Source: Nepenthes gracilis (taxonomy: Eukaryota; Streptophyta; Magnoliopsida; Caryophyllales; Nepenthaceae). Taken from it: a stretch of DNA of 64,000 nt. Both the position numbers and the translations under genes were made by a program. Under the pieces are notes generated by a model, which was not told where the DNA came from, searched no databases, and worked only from the letters and a program-made list of their open reading frames with translations. The stretch lies in contig BSYO01000002.1 in the NCBI GenBank assembly GCA_033239525.1, forward strand, positions 16,092,626 to 16,156,625. The letters are read 5' to 3'. Below, piece by piece: positions 1 through 11,396 of the stretch (the stretch's first letter is position 1; every line of letters begins with the position of its first letter).

Positions 1-125
1 CGCCAGCCCAACTGATCCAAATATCATCCCAAAATTTCTCAATATTTAATTAATTTTGCCACGTCCAATTTGCCCAAAATTATAATTAATATTTAATTAA
101 TCCGAATAAAATCCGGAATATTACA
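1..125 (-). mobile_element. Start of a minus-strand LTR, cut by the window edge
   Basis: Read on the minus strand, the segment begins at 125 with TGTAATATTCCGG and continues AT-rich with repeated TTAATTAA-like stretches. This is the usual look of a plant gypsy LTR start. LINE coding sequence begins immediately to the right at 126, so the LTR is inserted in (or has truncated) LINE#1. The other end is outside the window, so neither the duplication nor the family can be confirmed. Confidence 0.5.
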
Positions 126-2198
126 CCTTTTCTTTGGACTCTTGGAATAGCCCATATGCAAATTTAGTCGAGAAAACCCCATTGCTATCATCACACCATT
201 TTGCCACGTCTCTAACGGAGGAATCAGGGTTATAAGGTGGCATGTTTTCAACAATAATAGCAACCTCCATATCAAACAGATTAGGTCACATCCATTTACC
301 TTGCTTGATGATGTCCTTGACTTTTGCGTCAGAGGAAAACCCAGTTATGCACCTGACTCTCTCATTGAACCGATCACAGAGAGGTCCAAGAGGATGCCAA
401 AAATCCAGCCATAAGAAAGTGTCTACTCTATTGCCAATATGGTAGCGAATCTTGGGGCGAAGGGAAGTACGGAGTTCAAGAGTTTTTTCCAACTCCAAAG
501 AGTTGAATCAGGAATTTTTATAGTCCAGATGCACCTATCTTTGATGCGATAAGCATAACACCAAGACACCCAGACAATGGCTGGGTCCTTTGTGATGATC
601 CTCCAAAAATGGCAACACAGCAAGGCTTTATTAGAAGCTACGATGTTTTTTATTCCCAACCCTCCTTCCTCTTTAGATATGCAAACATCTTTCTAGGCAA
701 CCTTTGCTGTATATTTCCCTTCAAAGGAACCGTGCCACAGAAAGCTACGGATGGACCTATCCATACTCTTCAGAATAGATTTAGGAATGTTGAACAAAGA
801 GGCCCAGCAAGTGTGGATTGTCAAGAGGATGGATGAAATCAGCTGGAGCCGCCCACCGAAAGAGAGCCATCTATTCCTCCGTGATGAAATTCTCTGCTGT
901 ACTTTATCAAGGAGATGTTTACAATCTGAGATGGATAGCTTGGTAGTGATGAGAGGGACACCAAGATATCTAACTGGGGAGTTTACCTCTTTGTAACTGA
1001 GAATGCCTTGAATAATCAGACCGGTATCCTCATTCCCCAAGCAGATAAAAATCTCACTTTTATCAAGATTTGGAGAAAGCTCAGAAAGATTTTCAAATTC
1101 TTTGAGGCAATCATGTAAAATCTGTATGGACTTAATGTCAGCTTTGGAAAATAGAAGAATGTCGTCTGCAAAACCAAGCATCACAGTTCTTATTTTCTCA
1201 CATCTCTAGTGATACTGAAAGTCTGAATTACTCCAAGTCTTGACTTCCAGAATACCATTAAGGACCTCCATCGCCAATACAAAGAGATAAGGCGATAGAG
1301 GATCCCCCTGTATAAGACCTTTGGCGCCACGGAAGAAACCCACAGATTCACCATTTAAATTGATTGAGAACGAAATGGTGGTAACACACTTCTTGATCCA
1401 AATGATCATTGGAGGGGAAAACCCATCAGTTCTAGAACTGCTATCATAAAATCCCCTTGGATGGAGTCATAGGCCTTAATCAGATCAACCTTCAAATCAC
1501 AATGCAGGACTCCCTTGTTCAAGTGATATTTATGAAGTAGTTCCTGGGCCAAAAGAATATTGTCTCCAATGTTCCTACCAGCTACGAAAGCTGTTTGGCT
1601 TTTGTCCACTAAATAAGGCAGTGTTGGCTGAAGACGGATGGCAATAATCTTAGAGATGATCTTGTACAAGACATTGCAGTAGGCGATGGGACGAAAGTCA
1701 AACACCATTGCGGGGGATTTGACCTTTGGAATTAAGCATAAGATGGTGGCATTAATCTGCTTTTGGAGCTTTCCATGCTGAAAAAAGTCTTGGATAGCTT
1801 CAACAATTGAAGGCCCTACTACATTACAGGCCGCTTTGAAAAATTTAGTAGAGAAACCATCCGGGTCCGATGCTTTACTATCATCAATTGAGAAAAGGGA
1901 CTGACGGATCTCCTCAGTAGAAATTGGGCTACAGAGGCCAAGACAGAGGTGTTCAGGAATAGAATGGAGGATAAACGGCCGGTGGTTTTTCTTGTGGAAA
2001 TGATCATTCGATCTGCCATTACCCAGGAGGCGAGTGAAATGGTTAATGAATAGATGTTGGACTTCATCCAAGCTGTTTGTAGGCGAGCCATCATCTTTGG
2101 TTAAGGAAAGGATCTTATTTTTGTTACGGTTTCCAGCAATAGAGCGAAAAAAATATTTCGTGCACTGATCACCATCTTTGAGCCATCGAATTTTTTTT
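126..2198 (-). pseudogene. LINE#1 ORF2, reverse transcriptase and zinc-knuckle (zf-RVT) part
   Basis: This is the C-terminal two thirds of an L1-type LINE ORF2, which copies its own RNA at the target site. Visible RT blocks in order are the PKV and DFRPIAYCN blocks (about 1750-1690), block A with KVDLIKAYDS (1492-1463, first catalytic Asp), QGDPLSP (1310-1290) and FADD (1172-1161, catalytic Asp pair). After the RT come the IPKSI...FLWHG segment and the zf-RVT region (about 430-145). Frame breaks near 1406, 1195 and 690 show it is dead. It joins the endonuclease part at 5583-6640 across the X1 insertion and is cut on the left by another LTR. Identification as L1-type RT is secure; that all pieces are one element is inferred from order and orientation. 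Confidence 0.9.
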
Positions 2199-2322
2199 GG
2201 CCCTTATTTTTAGTGAACGTGCGTCGTCTCTCTTTACAGAGAGAAGCTCTCATCTCTCTCTAGATTTCAAATTTTGTCTCTGGATTAGAGGCTCCACAGC
2301 CTCGTTGTTGCCGGCGCCAGCC

Positions 2323-4753
2323 ATGGACGGTAGATTAGGGGTGGCGATAGATTCTCCCAGTCACCCATCTTTATCATCGGCGCTACCCCCATGCCAAACT
2401 ACTTCCCCTAAATATCTCTTTTCGGTGGTTCGGTTCGAAACCCTATTTGTCCTCTCTCCATTGAGGCATTCCATCCCCTTCCCACCGCCTCTAATCCTCC
2501 TGGTTTTGCCCCGTCTGGGATTCAGGTGGCTCCTCAACTTTCTGCTGAGCCTACTTCTCTCTGGTCCAAAACGTCTCCATCACACCCCCTAGCAAACTCG
2601 GATGGCGCTTCTAGTTCCTGGTCTGATGTGGTGTAGAACAAGGGTGCTACCCCTAATTTTGAACTGAGATTCTACCCTCCACAAGCTATTGATGGCGAGG
2701 TAGCTACCATCTCTCCTCCCTCAGATGTTCTTGATCTGGGCTTGAAAGTTTGGGGTTTACTCTGGTTGGGTTTTTTTTTGGCAAACCTCTTCCTTTCAAT
2801 GCTGTCAATGCTATTGCTCGGAAGGTTTGGGCCCGTTTTGGCTTACACCATGTTGCTGGTGGCCAAAACAAATTTTTTTTCTTTTGTTTTTCTTCTGAGA
2901 AACAATTGGAGGCTTGCCTCAAAAATGGCCCATGGTCATTTGGGGGGAAAACAATTTTCCTCAAGTGCTGGAAACCAGGAATGCCCATTGCAAAGGAAGA
3001 GCATAAATCCTTTCCAATCTGGATAAATTTGCTAAATGTTCCTACCAAATACTAGATCCCGTTGGGGCTTAGCTGGATTGCCAACGTGGTTGGCAATCCA
3101 ATTTTGCTGGATGCCAACACGGCAAAGTTGGACTGGATCTGTTTTGCTCGTGTATGCATTGAGGTTAGGATGGGTATTGTTCTCCCCACTAAGATCCGAT
3201 TGTCCTCCAGAAGTTCCTCCCCAGTATTGGAGGATACCCCTGTTGAGGTAGAGGTTGTGTATCAATGGAAGCCTCTACGTGCTCCAACTACAAGAAATTT
3301 GGCCATGAAATCGCTCAATGTAAGCTTCAGCCAAAGGAGGATTTGAAGAAGATAGCTTCTTCTGAGATTCCTAATCCCCCTGTTGCATTTTCCAAGTCCT
3401 CTTCTCCCCGCTTGGCGGCTGATTCTGGTAATCAAACAAAGAAGATGGATTTTGGCAATGAAGGTTGTCATGACATTGACATAGGTTCTAAGAGGAATAC
3501 TGCTGCTCTGCCCCTTCCTAAGGCCTCGTCTCCTTGTATAGTGCCCCTGGCTCTTTTTGGGAAGATCGATGCTTCCCAATCAGGGGCCGCCTGCTCAGAC
3601 TCCCAAGCGGGAGTTGAAGTCCATGGCCAGCATTTGCTTGTGTCAGATGCTGATGGCCCCTGGGCTCCTGTCTTGGTAGATAGCTCATGTCCAGGGCTCC
3701 AAGGATCCTTTCCATAGGGTGGTTTGGGCTTGGATGGGAATGAACCAGTATCTGTGTGTGCTGCCCCTCTTTTCATCCAAGTCCCAGTTTCATTTGTGTT
3801 GGTAGAGAACCTTCAGTTGGATTCAATGCATCCTGCTGATGTCGGGATTGATGAATCTCTTGCTACTGATCCCTCTCCCAGCTCACGTGCTACCCCTGTT
3901 GATCATCATGGTAGCACTCCTGGCAGTGCTCCACTCGCCCTCGGTAAGTATGAATCAGCCCAGAAGGAGGGGTCTCTTGATGAGAATTCCTCGTGTGGAT
4001 CCCTTAGTCAATGGTGGTGATCTTGATCTTACACCGAATTCTATCACACGACTTTCAAGGAAGTACCTCCTGGGTGACTCAGTCCTTGCTCCGGAAGGTT
4101 GGGCACAGGATGCTCATTGGAAGATGCAGCACCAGCCATTGTGCGATCATCTGTGCCTAGATAGCAGTTCCTCGATTTTGTCTACTTAGTATGAGGAGGT
4201 GGTGGCTGATGAGGATGTTTGTCATGAACCTATGTTCCATGCCCTATAGTTGTTAATGGAGGCAGAAGACTCTCGGATATATTTTGCTTCCTTCTCTCCA
4301 GAGCAAAGGCACATGGTGCTTTTTTTCATGGAAAGCTGTTTGTACATGGTAACCGAAGAGACCATGAATGAGTTCAAATCATCCTTTCCCTTGGTTGCGG
4401 TGGATCAAAACATCTCTCATGGTGCATTATTTGAAGCCCTCAGAATGCTGGTGGTAGCCAAAACTTCCCAACCACACCTTGGTTCCTTATCTCCTGAAGG
4501 AAAGAAGGTAGTATTTGGGTTTCTCACTTCTCTGCTGAAATCGAAATCTGCATTCCCGACTTACCTTTATAGCAATCTGCAGGACTTAGTGGCTGGCCTC
4601 CATATTTTTTATGCCTCTAAATTCTCTTCGTCGTTGTCTGACTGAAGTGTTCGGGATGTGGATTACAATCAGGGTTCTTACGTTGGAACCTGGAAGCAAG
4701 CCATATCCCGGAGGCGGCAAAAATCTACTTCAAAGAACTCTAAGGGCAGCTGA
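2323..4753 (+). pseudogene. X1 ORF1, gag-like DUF4283 protein (broken)
   Basis: Proposed start ATG at 2323 (MDGRLGV), in the same position as the starts of the related copies. A DUF4283 nucleic-acid-binding domain spans about 2700-3250 (PLPFNAVNAIARKVWARFG, then FPIWINLLNVP, then LPTKIRL). The zinc knuckle at about 3277-3320 reads CSNYKKFGHEIAQC, with Tyr replacing the second Cys of CX2CX4HX4C. A proline/serine-rich middle follows, then an unrecognised helical-looking domain (about 4250-4640), and a basic end GTWKQAISRRRQK at about 4685-4750. Several frameshifts and stops (for example near 2592, 3055, 3717, 4020) make it non-functional. LINE ORF1 proteins of this type bind the element RNA; that role is family knowledge, not shown here. 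Confidence 0.75.
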
Positions 4754-5483
4754 AATAATTTGTTTGTCTGAGGGTTGTAGAGGGTATGTGTTGGCCCTGC
4801 TAACGTCTTGGAATCTGCTGAAATAATTTGCTTCTGGGACGTAGTTATTCTTTGGATGCACTTTCTGTTGAGTAAGCTGTAATCGGAAAGTTCCCTAAGG
4901 CCGGCGTGCAACAAAATGCTGGAATGGAAAGTCGGTCTGTTTTGCTGGCACGGAGTATTTCCTGGATCAGTGGATGATGTCAGGTTGTGTTTTGCCCGGT
5001 TGGGTATCCTCCTGTCGTGGCTTATTCGCACAGTTAGGCTGCAGTTTTGCCCGGTATGGTGTTGTGGCTAGTTTGGCCATGCTGACATGGCCTGTAAGCC
5101 TTTATTTGCCAGTATGCTACTGTTGAAAATTCCGGTTAGACTTTTTGGTCCAATGTAGCAATTTGACGTTTTGCTACTTGCCCGATATGCCTCAACGTGG
5201 TTGTGAGCGCTTTTTTCCCGATATACAACTTATGGCCGGAAAGCTTTTCGCCCGGTATGCAACAAAATGCCGGTTTGGAAATGCTGTTCTATTTCGCCCG
5301 GTTTGGAAATGTCTGTTGTATATGCCGGAATGACATGTTATGACTAAGTATGAGATATTAATTTGGTGTCATATGATCTATGATGATCCGATGTATTTTT
5401 GGTCGTATTTTTTATTTTTTCATGTCGTGGGTCATGGTCTCAGATCAGGACATGTTCATGAGGTTTGAGGTACACCCCATTGG

Positions 5484-5530
5484 CTTTGCTCTAATTCCAA
5501 GTCTGAAAAATACTTAGAGTTAGCACAAAG
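5484..5530 (+). other. 3' hairpin of X1
   Basis: Inverted repeat CTTTG...CAAAG with inner CTAA/TTAG and the core AAGT-CTGAAAAAT-ACTT. It lies about 45 bp before the poly(A). It matches eight other copies in the window in core and position. Confidence 0.6.
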
Positions 5531-5582
5531 TTTTGTATTTTTCTTTTAAATTTAATACATGTTACTTGCTTACCAAAAAAAA

Positions 5583-6640
5583 TTTTGCTTTTTGCTGAAG
5601 CAAATCCAGTTACTGCCTCAAGGCTCCACAATAAGCAGTTTTATAATTCTCTTCTTTGTTAGCGATGGGTTGAAGAGCAGAAGGGAGGCCATCCTTCTGA
5701 TAGTCCTCAAGGGCCTTTCGTGTTCTGGCGACTTCTTCAGAGACGTTGCCAATGCTACGATTTAAGTCCTTTATCCTCCCCTTTATCAGCCACAATTTAG
5801 ATACAATCTAGAACATGGGGACTCCCTGAACAATACTCTGCCAACTCTGTTGAACAATAGGGATAAAATGAGGATGTTGAGTGATGAAGTTATTAAATCG
5901 AAAACAACTAGATTTTAGATGCCTCATGGTTAATGGGCCCAAAATGCAGGGTGAGTGGTCAGATAGTCTAGCCGGGGAAAAAGAAGCTTTGTAGCTAAGC
6001 TCCAAAAGCCAGGGACCATTAACAACAACTCTATCTAGCTTACGGAAAACACGAGAACCTTACTCTCTTCCATCATTCCAGGTGAAGAACACCCCATCAT
6101 AGATCAAGTCCTGCAGATCACAGTCTATGAGACATTTATCTTAGGCCATAGAACTATTACCATGCCAACAACCACCCAGATTCTCAGATGGCGCTCTAAT
6201 GGCATTGAAATCACCCATAGCTGCCCAAGGCTGACAAGAGACAAGTTGGTGGATAGCATGCAACTTATCCTAGAGAATTCTACGATCGATCTCGGAGTTT
6301 GAGGCATAAATAAAGGATATGAAAAAAGATTGATTATTTATTTTATTCAAGATTTTGCAGTGGATGAGTTGGTCAGCTTTTGACAAAATGCTCAAATCAA
6401 CACTGCTATCATCCCAACCAATCCAAATACGACTAGAGGAGGAAGAGGAGTAATTCATCTCCCACTTCCAAGACAGCATCAGTTTTTTTGCAATAAGGGA
6501 TGCCTTATTTTCTTTAACACGAGTCTCTACAAGACCAACAATATTGCTGTGCGAGGAAAGAATGAAGTGTTTGACTTCATGGGTCTTAAGCTCCCCATTA
6601 AGACCTCGAACATTCCAACAGGCAACGTTAACCATGGGGC
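5583..6640 (-). pseudogene. LINE#1 ORF2, apurinic endonuclease-like domain
   Basis: N-terminal part of the LINE#1 ORF2, read from about 6635 leftwards. The endonuclease nicks target DNA to prime reverse transcription. Family motifs are visible in order: CWNVRGLNG at the N terminus (about 6620), GLVETRVKE (catalytic Glu, about 6535), GDFNAI (about 6215), KLDRVVVN (about 6040) and SDHSP (5963-5949, catalytic Asp-His). Reading-frame changes and stops occur (near 6270, 6125, 6060, 5808), so it is a relic. It ends at the X1 insertion and continues at 2198. The order of motifs and the downstream RT make the call secure. Confidence 0.88.
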
Positions 6641-7290
6641 AGGGGAGAAGGGGATTTTTTCTTTTTAGGCCCCTTTGGTTTTTTTCAAAATAGATTTATG
6701 CTGGAAAGCTGTTCCAGCCTTAACTTCCTGGTCAGAGGGAGGACAACCTAGTGAGCTGGATGTACCAGCAAACACCTGATTTGGCATCTCGTAGGTACCC
6801 CCAAAGTCTATAGATTTATTACAAGGGGCTGAATCAATCGACTCCCCATTCTCCTAAGAAGACCGGGAGCTAGAACCCCTGGTTAGGGAATGAGCCATTG
6901 GATCTACCTTCTACAGGAGTCCATCAGACTCAACGGGGATAGCTGAAGACTCAAGATTGTCAGCACTGCTGCCAGCGTGGACAGAGAGTCCATCTACCAA
7001 GGCTGGATCCCATCGAAATGCCTTGCCCCTAAAAGAGGTGTCTTGGGTAGCAGCTTTGGGATCCACGGATGTAACGATGATGCAACAAGATGACTCAGTA
7101 AAAACTTGGATACAGATTCAACACCCTCTCCAAAGCACGGCTAGGGGTGGATAATATCTTCAGAATTTTGGAGAACATCAAAGGGGTTAGGGGAGGACAC
7201 AGGGGCAACAGGTTTAGCCTATGCCAACATAACACAAGGCCTGCTCCTGATCCCTTTAACCTCATTGGTTCGGGCACCAAAGGAAGCGGG
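6641..7290 (-). pseudogene. LINE#1 ORF1, C-terminal part
   Basis: Directly upstream of the endonuclease start on the minus strand. The translation is low-complexity and Ser/Pro-rich, contains NPFDVLQNSED, and ends in a basic FQHKSILKKTKGA. That ending corresponds to the KPILKN / KSILKK endings of ORF1 in E2, X3 and X5, so this is the ORF1 tail, immediately before or overlapping ORF2 as in plant L1 elements. In-frame stops occur near 6856 and 7215. Upstream it stops at about 7290, where element A begins. The N-terminal half is found beyond element A at 25,141-26,288, and the zinc knuckle between the halves appears lost. The joining is inference. Confidence 0.65.
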
Positions 7291-7313
7291 AATTAAACGT
7301 CCGGTGGGTTTAT

Positions 7314-7890
7314 CCGGTCAACACCAGTTGACCGAAAATGTGAAGGATATTTATCCGGTCAACCCTAGTTGACCGAAAATGTGAAACCAGAAGAAATAAA
7401 GGAACAATTATCTGACTAGAAGGCAAGACAAGGTAGTAAAGTTGACCGAAATTGTGTGATTATTGACCAAAAAATATAATAAGAAAGTGATCCGGTCAAC
7501 GCCTGTTGACCGAAAAACATGAAGGAAAACACAACCGCTCAACACCAGTTGACCGAAAAGGAAGGAGGGAGGCTGAAAGTGTTGAGACAATAGAAAGAAG
7601 GGAAATATAATCCGGTCAATGCCTGTTGATCGAAAAACGTGAAGGAAAACACAACCACTCAACACCAGTTGACCGAAAAGGAAGGAGGGAGGCCGAAAGT
7701 GTTGAGACTATAGAAAGAAGGGAAATATAATCCGGTCAACGCCTGTTGACCGGAAAATGTGAGGGAAAAGTTGATCCGATCAATGCCGGTTGACCAGAAA
7801 CTTGAAGGAAAATTTGATGAGAAGATTAGTTCGGTCAACGCCTGTTGACCGGAAAACATGAAGGGAAGCCAAGGGAGGGTTGACCGTCCA
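7314..7890 (+). promoter_or_regulatory. Array of inverted W-box pairs, element A 5' LTR
   Basis: Repeated inverted repeats of the form CCGGTCAAC-N4-GTTGACCG (first at 7314-7334), several in a 120-bp tandem repeat whose copies start near 7491, 7611 and 7731. Each arm contains TTGACC, the core bound by WRKY transcription factors. The array lies 160-740 bp upstream of the TATA-like box at 8054. Function is inferred from motif and position only. Confidence 0.6.
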
Positions 7891-8053
7891 ATTGATGGAC
7901 ATAATGACCAAATATGATTAAGGTCAGGATGACCATGCCTAAGTAGGTAACCTACTCCCAACCACCCCGCTGACCTTCTAGAAAGGCAATGGGAGCAAGC
8001 AAAGAAGTACAAGCAGTTGAACTACCCTACCTACTACCACCAACCCCAACGTC

Positions 8054-8061
8054 TATATGTA
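8054..8061 (+). promoter_or_regulatory. TATA-like box, element A 5' LTR
   Basis: TATATGTA, at the position of TATAAGTA (23391) in the 3' LTR. The following sequence AATGGCCCC is conserved in both LTRs. Confidence 0.4.
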
Positions 8062-8414
8062 ATGGCCCCGGGAATTAGGATAGGAAGTTGGGCAATCGAC
8101 TGGGTAAAGGCACTAAGAACTTCGAGCCAGAACCAAGTAAGGGGTTCATAGATCCAATCCAGGCAAGTGTACCCATCGTTTTTAAGTCCATGTTTTAATG
8201 CAAGTATAACTAATGATGTTTAGTTATTCCATGAGGTTCGCACGCATGAAATTTGATTATTGCATGATTTAAATGATGACCAGTTATTTGTTTATGAAAA
8301 AGCAAGTCGGCCTTATAATATAATGTGAAATCGGCTTAAGTAAATGTAACGACCCAAATTTCAAAACCTAGAAAATTCAGTCATCGGGTCTGGTCAACGC
8401 TAGTTGACCGAAAA

Positions 8415-8810
8415 AAGTAATAAGTTGGCTTAAGATAAGAACTCCATCCAAGGCACTCCGCCCTTTCAGCAAAATGAACTCCGTCCTTTTGTTGGAAAAA
8501 CAACTCCGCCCATTATGTGAGGAAAAAGAAGTCCGGATTCATTAGTGAAAAGAATTCCTGATTTCGTTGAAGAAAAGAAGTCCGGATTTCGTTGGGGAAA
8601 AAGAAGTCCGGATTTCGTTAGGGAAAAAGAAGTCCGGATTTCCTTGGTAAAAAGAAGTCCGGATTTCCTTGAAGAAAAGACGTCTGGATTTCCCTTGGAG
8701 AAAAGAAGTCTGGATTTCCCTTGATGAAAAGCATTCCGGATTTTTCCTTGGCGAAAAGAAGTCCGAATTTGCTAGGTAAAAAGAAGTTCATATTCCTTTA
8801 ATGAAAATGA
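8415..8810 (+). repeat. Tandem array of GAAGTCCGGATTT units in the B LTR1 U3
   Basis: Degenerate units of about 20-28 bp, core AAAAGAAGTCCGGATTTC, about 14 copies. The same array is shorter in LTR2 (14350-14650), so it expands or contracts between the two LTRs. Confidence 0.75.
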
Positions 8811-9171
8811 AGTCCAGTCCTGTAAGGCCTGAGTGTGGTGTGGGCAATGTAAGGATGGAGTAGATTTGGGTTGAAGTAGATGAAGGAGTAATCCGGTCAA
8901 CGAAAAATATTGACCGGAAAAACGTGAACAAATAGAAATGAAAGGAGAACGAAATCCGGTCAACGCCCGATAGTTGACCGAAAATTGTTTGGATGAAAGG
9001 CTGAAGTCCGGTCACAGAAAATTGGGAAGGCACGACCATCAATAACCCAGCTATTCCCGAAACTTATTGGAAATTGTAAATCATAAATGACCCTCTTTGG
9101 AAAATGTAAAATCATAAATGATACCTTTGGAAAGTGGGAAATCATAAATGATGGCCACTCAAAGCAGTGGC

Positions 9172-9178
9172 TATAAAT
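9172..9178 (+). promoter_or_regulatory. TATA box, element B LTR1
   Basis: TATAAAT in GGCTATAAATTAAG, identical in LTR2 at 15009-15015. It lies about 190 bp after the last W-box pair. Confidence 0.5.
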
Positions 9179-9529
9179 TAAGAACTAGATGAGGATTAAA
9201 CATAAGGCAATGTAACGAATTCTTAGCAAAGGAAGACCAAAAAGAATTCAAGCAAGATACTCACCCCTATTTCTAAAACTCATATTTATTTACGTTGCTA
9301 TGAAAGTATATGATATTCTGTATGAAGTATGCTTTTGCTGTTTTATGACTTATCGTTCTGAAATGCATGTTTAAAGGAAATTCTGTTATGCATGATATTA
9401 GACTTATTCTGTTAATTGTCAATTGTTATGAATTTTGATAATTTCATGTTTACGGAAAGGAATTTTAGGCCTTAAGATGAAACAAGAATTCCCCTACCGT
9501 TGATCTCATTTACATCAAAAGATCTCTGA

Positions 9530-10520
9530 ATTTAAGATAAAAGACCTTGGCATTTTTACAAAAAATGGTTTAGAACTCCGGCATTTTAGGAAATAAGTAC
9601 TCTGTCCAGTTTGAATAAAGAACTCCGTCCAAAAGAACTCTGGCCTTTTTATGGACAATGTGCTCCGTTCTCTTTTGAAAAGTACTCCGGTTTTAAAGAA
9701 GAGGAACTCCGGCCTTTATGTCCTTAAAAAGTGCTCCGTCCTTTTGTTTTGAAATGAACTTCGGCCTTGATAAAAGCAAACTCCGGCTTTTTACTCCGGC
9801 TTTTGATAACAACTCGTGATACAAGAACCTTGGCATTTAACAAAAGAACTTCGGATTTTATAAGGAAATGAACTCCGGATTTAGAATTTCAGATTGTAAA
9901 CAGAAACGCAATCCAGATTTAGAACTTCGGATTTTAACAGAAAGCACTCCAGATTAAGAGCTTCGAATTTTATACAGAAACACACTCCGGATTTAAGAGC
10001 TTCGGATTTTAACAGAAACGTACTCCGGATTTAGAACTTCAGATTTATGAACTTCGGATTTTAAAAGAGAAGCACTCCGGATTATGGAAAAGCAAAGCAC
10101 TCCGTCCATTTTAAAAGAAGCACTTTGTCCTTTTGTTCAAAAGCACTCCGGATATTTGGTAAGATAGGCACTCCGTCCTTTTGAAAAGAAAGGCACTCCG
10201 TCCCTTTTAAAGAAAAAGAACTTCGGTCTTGTTTAAAAATGCACTCCGTCCTTTATGAATAAAGCACTCTGGTTTTGACGATCTTTGGATTCAGAAAAGA
10301 ACTCCGGCTTTGATTAAAGAAACGAACTCCGGCTTTGTAAGAAAAGGATTCCGACAATACTAAAAGAACTCCGGCTTCAGGAACTATGGCCTTTTGTTTA
10401 AAATGAACTCCAGAAATTTGATGAACAAGACTCTGTCCTTTTTATTGAAAAAGAATTTCGGATATTTAACTTTGAATTTTTGAAAGATGAACTCCGGCTT
10501 TTGATAAGATGATATGGACT
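9530..10520 (+). repeat. Tandem array of AACTCCGGC/AACTCCGTCC units, B LTR1
   Basis: About 1 kb of degenerate 20-35 bp units carrying AAGAACTCCGG, AAGCACTCCGTCC or AACTTCGGATTTT, separated by A-rich spacers. It lies downstream of the TATA box. Counterpart in LTR2 at 15370-16330; relatives in S1 and S2. Confidence 0.8.
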
Positions 10521-11396
10521 TCAAATGTTGAAGTTAAAGAACCAAGGCTTAAAGAACAAGGAAAATGTACGGACAGCAAGTGGAACTCTTCCGACTATTG
10601 ATCTATGATAATTGGCCATTAAAGAACACGAACCAAGAACCGAGTTTCATTAAACTTGCTGTTAAAGATGGATGAAGGATATTGGAGTGACACTCGAGGA
10701 TGCCTCCTGGGCCACGGGAGGGGACCTTTTGGTGGCATAAGAACTATGGACTATGACCCCCTATGCTAGGTTAAAGGCATTACCTCCCGCCCCGGGGAGC
10801 ATAATGAGGGGATATGGCTTTAGGTTGTGGCGTAGCACACAACCCGTCCTCGATGTTGTCCGCTCCCGTCCGGTCCCTAAAGATGATATGAATTTCGAAT
10901 GATTTTCGATGAATTTTTCTGAAGACAAGATGAAAGAATATGAACTAAAGAAGAAACGATATGATGATTTTTCTTATGCTATATTATGAATCTATATTTT
11001 GATTAAATTATATGTATGCTTATGTTTTCTGCATGTGAGTATCCTGCTGGGCTTTGTAAGCTTATTCTTGCAACTTTTCAGATGACAAGCTTATGGAGGA
11101 TGAAGTTGAGTAGAATCCTATGGTGTAGCTGAATGTTTAAGCTGGCCGGAGCAGATTTTTGGGAGCTTTGTTTATTTTGTTTTGAGGAAACTTGTAATAT
11201 TTATTCCGTTGCTTATGAATGTTAGAATGTTTCCGTGATACTTTGGGATTTATGAAATTATAAATCTTTAGAATGCATCTCAGGTTTGAATAAAGAAAAG
11301 AAAAATTTTTATGTTCATCTATTTATCCTTATCATAAATTATATGATTTAGATTTGTGGCTTGACTTTTGATGGTAATAAAAAAGTCGTAAATCCA

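Larger units (their letters stand above)
2199..5582 (+). mobile_element. X1: ORF1-only LINE-like retroposon inserted in LINE#1 ORF2
   Basis: A plus-strand element of about 3.4 kb. It starts with a 5' leader containing a GAGAG/CTCTC inverted repeat (about 2238-2261), followed by a decayed ORF1 (2323-4753), about 800 bp of 3' UTR, a 3' hairpin (5484-5530) and the GCTTACC-poly(A) end at 5568-5582. There is no endonuclease or RT. It sits between the RWLKDGDQ part of the LINE#1 ORF2 (ends near 2198) and the preceding part (starts at 5583), so it is an insertion. A clean target duplication is not visible: the flanks are both A/T-rich but differ at several positions. Long class: its ORF1 has the extra C-terminal domain also seen in X4 and X6. 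Confidence 0.75.
7308..8344 (+). repeat. Element A 5' LTR, part 1
   Basis: Collinear with 22643-23681 of the 3' LTR, starting at GTTTATCCGGTCAAC. It includes the W-box array, a TATA-like box and the leader region. It ends at the GTAAA duplication (8340-8344) made by element B. Confidence 0.85.
8345..11396 (+). repeat. Element B LTR1
   Basis: About 3.05 kb. By eye it is very similar to LTR2; it is longer mainly because of extra repeat units at 8530-8660. Its end has decayed (AAATCCA where LTR2 has GTCACA). Contains W-boxes (8393-8408, 8894-8990), a TATA box (9172) and two tandem arrays. Confidence 0.88.

Noticed and set aside
7314..7890. CRISPR-like array of palindromic repeats
   Set aside because: Repeats diverge, spacers are themselves repeated, no cas genes are present, and the context is a plant LTR.
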